12,093 nucleotides of DNA from an uncultured bacterium. GTDB taxonomy: Bacteria; Cyanobacteriota; Vampirovibrionia; Gastranaerophilales; Gastranaerophilaceae. The notes under the pieces are model-generated. The model made no database searches. It was not told the DNA's origin and saw only the letters and a program-made list of their open reading frames with translations. The stretch lies in NCBI GenBank assembly GCA_902772945.1, contig CACYCU010000075.1:1-12093 (forward strand), in the 5' to 3' direction. Positions 7,396 through 12,093 of this stretch are shown here, piece after piece. How positions within the stretch are numbered: position 1 is the stretch's first letter; every line of letters begins with the position of its first letter. A program made the translations under genes and the position numbers.

Positions 7396-8527
7396 AATTT
7401 ATTTTTGATTTTTTATCTTCAGTAAATAGTGGTAATTCAAAAATAAAACTGCAAGTCTCGCCGCTTGATTCAAGTCTTATTGAGCCTCCATGAGCTTCTA
7501 TTACTTTTTTAGAAAAATAAAGACCTAAACCAATGCCCTTTAAACTGCTTCCGGATACATATTTTTCAAAAATGCGATTTTTTATATTTTCCGGAATCGG
7601 ATATCCCTTATTTGTTATCTTAAAAACCATATATTTATCATTTTTACAAATTTTGAAATATATTTTTGAATTTTTGTAAGCATAGTTAATAGCATTGTTG
7701 ATTAAATTAGCAACAACCCTTCTCAATTGTTCAGAATCAGAATATATTTTTTTATTTTCTATATTTTGTTCAAAAACAATCTTTAACCCCCTGCTTTTTG
7801 CAAGTGCATTTACTTCATTTATACAAGTTTTTACCAACAATTCCACATCTGTTACAGTTTTATTCAATTCGATAATACCATTGTCATATTTATAAGTTTT
7901 TAATATTGAATAAAGCATTTCCTGCATATAATTTGATGACTCTAAAAGAATATCCAAAATTTCCTGCTGTTCGACATTTAATTTTCCGACAGTTCCGCTT
8001 TTTAGCATTTTCAGACTAATTAATTGTGCTTGAACCGGATTTTTTAAATCATGTGTTAAGGTTGTTAAAAATAATTCTTTTTGTGCTTCTAATTGTTTCT
8101 TATTTTCCAGAAGTGTGTTTAAATCGCAAATTTTCTCCATTAATTTTAGCTTCAAACTTTCCTCATTTGTAATATTTCTCGCAACAGACAAAATTCCCGT
8201 TATTTCACCATCTTCAACAATTGGAACGGATAATTGGCTTAAAACCTGCATTCCGTTACAATTACATATATTAAATGCATAAGACTGTGGTTCTCTTGTT
8301 TTTAACACGTTTTCTAAATTTTTCAATACAATTTCTATACATTCAGGCGGTATAATCTCGCTGATATTTTTGCCAATAACTTTTGAGTCATGAAAAAAAT
8401 TCATCAGTTTTAAAAAAGATCTGTTACAAACAACAAAATTAAATTCCAAGTCTAAAACAGTAATAATTTCCTGACTGTTTTCCATTATTGAATTCAAAAT
8501 TACTTGTTTTCGTTCCTCAACCAACAT
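7388..8527 (-). CDS. Soluble PAS-domain sensor histidine kinase
   Basis: A 379-residue kinase with no transmembrane segment, so it senses a cytosolic signal or a partner protein. A PAS domain (about 12-125) ends in a PAC-like I-L-S-V-A-R-N-I-T. A short coiled-coil linker (about 126-150) follows, then HisKA with the phosphorylated H159 in T-H-D-L-K-N-P. The ATPase domain (about 225-367) has N-box N274-L-I-N-N-A, a G1 box read as T-N-K-G-Y-P-I-P (306-312) with Asn where Asp is usual, an F-box-like R-I-F-E-K-Y, and G2 G-I-G-L-G-L (331-336). The main catalytic features are thus present. No Shine-Dalgarno precedes ATG 8527. An internal ATG at 8485 is a possible alternative that would trim the first PAS helix. 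The likely partner is the NarL-type regulator at 6266-6925. Confidence 0.92.
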   Translation of the reverse strand: MLVEERKQVILNSIMENSQEIITVLDLEFNFVVCNRSFLKLMNFFHDSKVIGKNISEIIPPECIEIVLKNLENVLKTREPQSYAFNICNCNGMQVLSQLSVPIVEDGEITGILSVARNITNEESLKLKLMEKICDLNTLLENKKQLEAQKELFLTTLTHDLKNPVQAQLISLKMLKSGTVGKLNVEQQEILDILLESSNYMQEMLYSILKTYKYDNGIIELNKTVTDVELLVKTCINEVNALAKSRGLKIVFEQNIENKKIYSDSEQLRRVVANLINNAINYAYKNSKIYFKICKNDKYMVFKITNKGYPIPENIKNRIFEKYVSGSSLKGIGLGLYFSKKVIEAHGGSIRLESSGETCSFIFELPLFTEDKKSKINWK

Positions 8528-8535
8528 ATGATGAT

Positions 8536-8563
8536 ATTTTAATTTGTCAAAACCAATTTACAA
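8536..8563 (-). promoter_or_regulatory. Candidate near-leaderless promoter for the histidine kinase
   Basis: TTGTAA (8563-8558), a 16-bp spacer and TAAAAT (8541-8536), with 8 nt to ATG 8527 and no Shine-Dalgarno. A perfect TTGACA lies at 8550-8545 and pairs, over 16 bp, with TATGTT overlapping the ATG. If that one were used, transcription would begin inside the frame and translation would start at the ATG at 8485. Confidence 0.35.
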
Positions 8564-8565
8564 GA

Positions 8566-8579
8566 TTTTTTGCAAAAAA
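8566..8579. repeat. 14-bp perfect palindrome T6-GC-A6
   Basis: TTTTTTGCAAAAAA just upstream of the candidate kinase -35 box, in the 180-bp divergent gap between the kinase and the uridine-kinase-like gene. It could be a regulator site or curved upstream DNA. In DNA this AT-rich it could also be chance. I could not place a convincing promoter for the plus-strand gene in the rest of this gap. Confidence 0.3.
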
Positions 8580-8693
8580 CTAGACAACTGGGTAATATTT
8601 ACATTTATACACACTTTGTTATTTTTTTCTTTATTTTTGATAACATAATAAAAAATGTAGCAAATTTTTTTTTGTTCATTTGTTGAATAAATA

Positions 8694-8700
8694 AAAGGAA
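8694..8700 (+). promoter_or_regulatory. Shine-Dalgarno supporting a TTG start
   Basis: AAAGGAA about 7 nt before TTG 8708-8710. It is the reason for accepting the TTG and the long N-terminal extension of the kinase; the next ATG is 37 codons further in. Confidence 0.6.
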
Positions 8701-8707
8701 TAAAAAA

Positions 8708-9550
8708 TTGCAAAACACTATTGTAAAAACTAAATCCGAAAATATTTACAAAAAAAGTTTTCTTTCATCTGATACAAATCACTGTTTATATATAGAAAAA
8801 AATCTTTCTAAATTGTTTATGGATGAATTATCATCTAAAAATTCTATATTTCGTAAAGTTAATAAAAGTGCCATTCATAAAATGGCATTATTTTTATCAG
8901 GAACAATAAACCGTTCATGCTCAATAGGTATAGCCGGCGAAACCGCAAGCGGCAAATCAACGATTGCTTATGATATCATAAATACTCTTGAATCATATGC
9001 TCAAGAAAAAAGAATTCAAAACATAATCACAAGAATTAACACAGATGATTATTATTATGACCGTTCTGATATGGTAAAAGAAGCCGGTAGTTTTGCGGAA
9101 TTTGCAAAACACTATGACCTTGATGTTCCGGAAGCTTTAGAACTGGAATTGATGAAAAAGCACATTCTTTCACTTTTAGATGGAGATACAGTGTATCTGC
9201 CGGAATATGATATGTCCGGAACAGCTATCCGAAAAGATGATGTTAAATTGGCATTCCCCTCAAAAATTATTATATCCGAGGGTTTATTTACATTAACAAA
9301 AAAAGTTGTTGATGCTTTTGATTTCAAAATATATGTAGATGTTTCACACGACATCCAAAAGGAAAGATTTTACAGGCGTGCTGCAGAACGTGGTCTTGGG
9401 GATTCAGCAGATGAAGTTTACGAAAATGCATCATCAAAAGCAAAAACATACATTCACCCAACCGCAATGAATGCAGATATTATTCTCTCAGGTGAAGCAG
9501 ACAGATCTGCATACAGAGAATTTATAAATAAACTTTTAAAGATTATATAA
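8708..9550 (+). CDS. Uridine-kinase-like P-loop kinase with N-terminal extension
   Basis: A 280-residue NTP-dependent kinase of the uridine kinase/phosphoribulokinase superfamily. Walker A is G77-E-T-A-S-G-K-S84. T-D-D-Y-Y-Y-D at about 111-117 matches the substrate-site D-x-F/Y-Y region. Also present are H-Y-D-L-D-V-P-E-A (about 134-142), I-S-E-G-L-F (about 188-193, the Walker B-like strand) and a lid segment with E-R-F-Y-R-R-A-A-E-R-G (about 219-229). Ordinary Udk is about 210 residues and starts close to its P-loop. Here some 70 extra polar residues precede it, ending in a short hydrophobic helix. The substrate may be uridine/cytidine, but the extension and a diverged lid leave another sugar or nucleoside possible. 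TTG 8708 is the chosen start. The gene has no cotranscribed partner, and its stop is 3 nt from that of the convergent DUF386 gene. Confidence 0.85.
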   Translation: MQNTIVKTKSENIYKKSFLSSDTNHCLYIEKNLSKLFMDELSSKNSIFRKVNKSAIHKMALFLSGTINRSCSIGIAGETASGKSTIAYDIINTLESYAQEKRIQNIITRINTDDYYYDRSDMVKEAGSFAEFAKHYDLDVPEALELELMKKHILSLLDGDTVYLPEYDMSGTAIRKDDVKLAFPSKIIISEGLFTLTKKVVDAFDFKIYVDVSHDIQKERFYRRAAERGLGDSADEVYENASSKAKTYIHPTAMNADIILSGEADRSAYREFINKLLKII

Positions 9551-9556
9551 TCTTTA
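9537..9556. repeat. 20-bp perfect palindrome spanning two convergent stop codons
   Basis: TAAAGATTATATAATCTTTA reads identically on both strands. It contains the stop of the kinase gene (9548-9550) and the stop of the DUF386 gene (9556-9554). It can fold as an 8-bp stem with a 4-nt loop. It could serve as a weak bidirectional terminator, but it has only two G-C pairs and no clear T-tract on either side. Confidence 0.6.
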
Positions 9557-9991
9557 CACCTTAATCTTTATAACAACTTTTTTCACATTAGAAGATGATG
9601 TTTTTATTTGAGGTTTATGTGCTTCATAAGTGTTTATATATGCAAATTTATATGGAGTAAGATGGACACAATCTGATTCGGAATTTTCAAAAAACATTAC
9701 ATCACAGTTTTCATCATATTTTTCACTTATATCTAAACCTTTAACCAAAGTATATTCAAGATCTTCACATCCCGATAAAACCATCTGAATATCAATAAAT
9801 TTTTTATGCGCCTCAAATTTACAATTTTCATAAGGTTTTGGTTCATATTCATCTACATTAGCATATGATTTTTCATCAATTTCGTAACGTCCGCATGGCG
9901 TTGATGGGGACAATGTTTTTATGAAATTTATAACATTTTCTGAAATAATAGTATTATATTTGGAAATATTTTCTATACTATCAATTATCAT
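9554..9991 (-). CDS. YhcH/YjgK/YiaL-family (DUF386, TabA-like) cupin protein
   Basis: A 145-residue member of a family of small beta-barrel proteins that bind a metal and are linked to sugar metabolism (sialic acid, ulose and other operons) and, as TabA, to biofilm. Family marks are G-R-Y-E-I-D (34-39), E60-A-H62-K-K-F-I-D67-I-Q69, V-L-S-G, and E124?-A-H-K-P near 123-127, followed by V-K-K-V-V-I-K-I at the end. The histidines and acidic residues are candidate metal ligands. ATG 9991 overlaps the transketolase stop as ATGA, and AAGGA (10002-9998) lies 6 nt before it, so the two genes are translationally coupled. It takes the place where a transketolase C-subunit usually lies. The exact reaction is unknown; a mutarotase or isomerase acting on a sugar is the usual suggestion. 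Confidence 0.85.
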   Translation of the reverse strand: MIIDSIENISKYNTIISENVINFIKTLSPSTPCGRYEIDEKSYANVDEYEPKPYENCKFEAHKKFIDIQMVLSGCEDLEYTLVKGLDISEKYDENCDVMFFENSESDCVHLTPYKFAYINTYEAHKPQIKTSSSNVKKVVIKIKV

Positions 9992-10812
9992 ACCAATTCC
10001 TTCATTGCTTTTTCAAAATCCTCTTTATTAGGCGCTTTCCCATGCCAGCCTGCATTATTTTCCATAAACGAGACGCCTTTGCCTTTTACGGTATTTGCAA
10101 TAATTGCAAATGGTTTATCTGATTGTTTTGCTTCCTCAATAGCTAAATATACAGCTTGTATATCATGTCCGTCAATTTCTGCTACGTTCCAGTTAAACGC
10201 TCTTATTTTATCTGCCAAATTATCCAAAGTTTTTACATTTTCTGTGCAGCCGTCTATTTGAAGACGATTTCTATCAATGATTGCAACAAGATTATTTAAT
10301 TTTTCATGTGCACAGTGCATGAAACCTTCCCAAACACTGCCTTCTTGTAATTCGCCGTCACCCATCAAGCAAAAAACTTTAGCCGTACTATTATCCAACC
10401 TTAATCCTATGGCCATACCGCATGCTATAGATAAGCCTTGTCCCAAAGAACCGGTAGCAGCATCAATTCCAGGACAAATAGGAACAGGATGGCCTTGAAG
10501 TTTTGAGCCAAAAATCCTAAATGTCATTAAATCCTCTTTTGGGAAATAACCCAATTGAGAAAGAACAGAATATAAAACAGATGACGCATGACCTTTTGAA
10601 AGAACAAATCTGTCACGTTTTTCAAAATTTTTATCTTTCGTCCATTTCGGGCAAATATTCATACATTTATGAAAAAGAACTGTCATGATTTCAACTGCTG
10701 ACAAAGCTCCTCCGATATGACCTGATTGAGCATTATAGACCATTTTTAATATGTTTTGTCTGCTTTCCTTGCAATAATTTTGAATTTCTTTTATTTCTTG
10801 TTCGTTTAACAT
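9988..10812 (-). CDS. Transketolase, N-terminal (thiamine diphosphate-binding) subunit
   Basis: The N-terminal half of a split transketolase, 274 residues, normal for this type. It carries G-H32-I-G-G, S-K-G-H75-A-S, G-H-P (107-109), G-S-L-G-Q-G-L-S (121-128) and the ThDP/Mg motif G151-D-G-E-L-Q-E-G running to N182, followed by a segment with G-H-D near 215. The ThDP site is thus complete on this side. A functional enzyme also needs the C-terminal pyrimidine-binding half, which is not encoded anywhere in this window. ATG 10812 abuts the wecG stop with no gap, and AAGGAG (10823-10818) lies 5 nt before it. Products of a normal partner pair would be pentose-phosphate pathway sugars. The neighbours (a glycosyltransferase and a YhcH protein) also allow a role in making a special sugar. 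Confidence 0.92.
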   Translation of the reverse strand: MLNEQEIKEIQNYCKESRQNILKMVYNAQSGHIGGALSAVEIMTVLFHKCMNICPKWTKDKNFEKRDRFVLSKGHASSVLYSVLSQLGYFPKEDLMTFRIFGSKLQGHPVPICPGIDAATGSLGQGLSIACGMAIGLRLDNSTAKVFCLMGDGELQEGSVWEGFMHCAHEKLNNLVAIIDRNRLQIDGCTENVKTLDNLADKIRAFNWNVAEIDGHDIQAVYLAIEEAKQSDKPFAIIANTVKGKGVSFMENNAGWHGKAPNKEDFEKAMKELV

Positions 10813-11499
10813 TTAAACTCCTTTTTTTTCTTTTAAAACTCTTAAAACAAAAAGCGGCAAAGTCGGGAAAATACGTCTGAATCTTTTTGGCTCTTTTATC
10901 GTTCTATAAAGCCATTCCAGTCCAAGCTTCTGCCATATTTCAGGAGCTCTTTCAACCTGTCCTGACCACACATCAAAACTTCCGCCAACCCCTATAAAAA
11001 GGCTGTCAGGCATTTGAGATTTTGCTTTTTGGATAAACAACTCCTGTTTTGGAGAACCTAACGCACACAATACAAGCCGTGGATTTTTTTCTTTTAGCTC
11101 TGCCAAAACTTTTTGTTCATCTTTAAAATATCCATCTTGAGCATACACTATATTTAGACTTGGAATTTCGTTTTTTAAATTATTTATGGTTTTTTCTATA
11201 ACTTCCGGTTTTGCACCGATTAAAGCGACAGAATCAGATTCTTCAAGCATCCTGTATGCAAATTGAATTCCGGGAATTCTTTTTACATCATAACCAATAA
11301 TTTTTAGACCAATCTGCACACCTATACCGTCAGGAATAACAAGTTCTGCGGAATTTACAATTTCCAGCATGTCAGGATTTGACATCATTTCAGGATTTAT
11401 CGTAACAACTTGTCCGGAATGCTTTTTAGCATAATCAACAGCTTCTTCAAAACTGCATATATCTATGTCATAACCTAACAATTTAGCTCTATTTTCCAT
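10813..11499 (-). CDS. WecG/TagA/CpsF-family glycosyltransferase
   Basis: A GT26-family enzyme, 228 residues, probably membrane-associated at the cytosolic face. Family members transfer N-acetylmannosamine (uronate) or a related sugar to undecaprenyl-diphospho-GlcNAc in teichoic acid, enterobacterial common antigen or capsule synthesis. Conserved features are T33-I-N35-P-E, P-D57-G-I-G (the likely catalytic Asp), R-I-P-G-I-Q (74-79), G-S-P-K-Q-E (148-153), V-G-G-S-F-D-V-W-S-G (171-180) and the C-terminal E-W-L-Y-R-T-I-K-E-P-K-R-F-R-R, a basic appendage involved in membrane recruitment in TagA. The donor sugar cannot be read from sequence. It is 15 nt downstream of dgt and abuts the transketolase gene. 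No Shine-Dalgarno precedes ATG 11499; a promoter with a -10 box 6 nt upstream is present. It is named by family only. Confidence 0.92.
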   Translation of the reverse strand: MENRAKLLGYDIDICSFEEAVDYAKKHSGQVVTINPEMMSNPDMLEIVNSAELVIPDGIGVQIGLKIIGYDVKRIPGIQFAYRMLEESDSVALIGAKPEVIEKTINNLKNEIPSLNIVYAQDGYFKDEQKVLAELKEKNPRLVLCALGSPKQELFIQKAKSQMPDSLFIGVGGSFDVWSGQVERAPEIWQKLGLEWLYRTIKEPKRFRRIFPTLPLFVLRVLKEKKGV

Positions 11500-11505
11500 A
11501 AAGAT

Positions 11506-11534
11506 ATTATAATTTTAATCAATTATTTTTGCAA
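11506..11534 (-). promoter_or_regulatory. Candidate leaderless promoter for wecG-tktN-yhcH
   Basis: TTGCAA (11534-11529), a 17-bp spacer and a perfect TATAAT (11511-11506), with 6 nt to ATG 11499. It lies over the end of dgt and would let the downstream genes be transcribed separately, with mRNA beginning at or next to the ATG. No Shine-Dalgarno is present. Confidence 0.5.
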
Positions 11535-12093
11535 GTTTAAACAAATAATCATCTTTAGTTCCGCATTTTATGCCTATTGGAATAAAGTTTTCCTGATATT
11601 TTTCAACGGCATATCTATCGGTCATTCCTGATATATAATCTGTTACAACTCTTTGGATTTTAGATTCTTCACAAACGTTTTTAAGCATATCACAGTATAA
11701 AAAGAACAATTCTCTGATTACATTTCTCGCTTTTTTCTCCTCAAGTTTTGCGGGAGAATCAATATAAACATTTTGAAACATCCACTCTCTCAGTTTTGTC
11801 GTATAATGCCAGCCTTCTTCACTCATTGAAACATTAGGTTTTCCAATAGAATTGTTAATTATTTCATTAATCATTTTATCCAATCTTTTGCTCTGCACTG
11901 ATGAAAAATATTCTATACAATCCTTGGGCAAATCACTTTCTGCAATAATACCAGCCCTTATCGAATCTTCTATATCATGATTTATATAAGCTATTTTATC
12001 TGCCAGCTGTACAATCTGAGCTTCAGGAGTTTTGGGTTTATAACCCCAAGAATGCGTTAAAATACCATCAATTGTTTCTTGGCAAAGATTTAA
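11515..12093 (-). CDS. dgt: dGTPase-like HD-domain triphosphohydrolase (C-terminal part, runs off right edge)
   Basis: The frame is open from the right edge to a TAA at 11517-11515, giving the last 192 residues. The N-terminal part with the H…HD metal site lies outside the window. The visible part starts with N-L-C-Q-E-T-I-D-G-I-L-T-H-S and continues with A-D-K-I-A-Y-I-N-H-D-I-E-D-S-I-R-A-G, the highly characteristic segment carrying the last Asp of the HD metal centre. The C-terminal 140 residues are helical and include a conserved-looking Y-I-S-G-M-T-D-R-Y-A. The family hydrolyses dGTP or other dNTPs to the nucleoside and triphosphate, controlling nucleotide pools; the exact substrate is not readable. 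It is the first gene of the minus-strand cluster leading to wecG. It is not truncated; only the window ends. Confidence 0.92.
   Translation of the reverse strand, partial: LNLCQETIDGILTHSWGYKPKTPEAQIVQLADKIAYINHDIEDSIRAGIIAESDLPKDCIEYFSSVQSKRLDKMINEIINNSIGKPNVSMSEEGWHYTTKLREWMFQNVYIDSPAKLEEKKARNVIRELFFLYCDMLKNVCEESKIQRVVTDYISGMTDRYAVEKYQENFIPIGIKCGTKDDYLFKLAKIID

Noticed and set aside
8616..8646. TGTTAT…ATAACA inverted repeat and TTGTTA/TAACAT pair as promoter or operator of the uridine-kinase-like gene
   Set aside because: The repeat is only 6 bp with a long loop, and the -35/-10 spacing (19 bp) is poor in nearly pure A-T DNA.
11515..12093. Short reading of the right-edge gene as a 138-aa protein starting at 11931
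   Set aside because: The frame continues open to the window edge and the extra residues carry the diagnostic dGTPase segment, so the TTG at 11931 is internal.
1..12093. Mobile elements, CRISPR arrays, tRNA/rRNA genes
   Set aside because: No transposase or integrase frames, no spaced direct repeats and no recognisable RNA gene sequences were seen; all gaps between genes are under 200 bp.

Overview
The window is AT-rich, gene-dense bacterial chromosome with ordinary housekeeping genes and no transposase, integrase, phage, CRISPR or RNA gene that I can see. The likely source is a gut-type non-photosynthetic cyanobacterial relative (Gastranaerophilales/Melainabacteria). This rests on base composition, on the two left-edge membrane proteins with short S-F-K-A/A-F-K-G motifs near their ends, and on a NarL-type regulator ending in DRTQAAVKALKEGLV. 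It is an inference, not a proof.

Layout. (1) 1-4474, minus strand: tcdA, nadB, nadC and two uncharacterised membrane proteins, all in the same direction. The last of these runs off the left edge. NadB and NadC make nicotinate mononucleotide from aspartate together with NadA, which is not in the window. (2) 4475-4550: a 76-bp divergent promoter region. (3) 4551-6269, plus strand: a 572-residue, single-anchor, probably extracytoplasmic protein of unknown function. (4) 6266-8527: a NarL/FixJ response regulator and a soluble PAS histidine kinase, both minus strand. A small plus-strand gene for a Pro/His/Met-rich membrane protein lies between them, and a GC-rich hairpin sits at its convergent junction with the kinase. 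(5) 8708-9550, plus strand: a uridine-kinase-like P-loop kinase with an unusual N-terminal extension and a TTG start. (6) 9554-12093, minus strand: a tight operon of dgt (cut by the right edge), a WecG/TagA/CpsF glycosyltransferase, the N-terminal half of a split transketolase and a YhcH/DUF386 protein.

The most interesting patterns are in gene starts and junctions. The four genes with no visible Shine-Dalgarno sequence (tcdA, the 572-aa gene, the kinase and wecG) all have a -10-like hexamer 6-8 nt before the ATG with a TTG-type -35 box 16-17 bp further upstream, suggesting leaderless mRNAs. Genes with good Shine-Dalgarno sequences do not show this in the ones I checked. The transketolase N-subunit has no C-subunit next to it; a YhcH protein occupies that slot. 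I found no unmistakable new system. The best candidates for new biology are the kinase/regulator pair with its small membrane protein, the paired FKG-motif membrane proteins, and the 572-aa exported protein.
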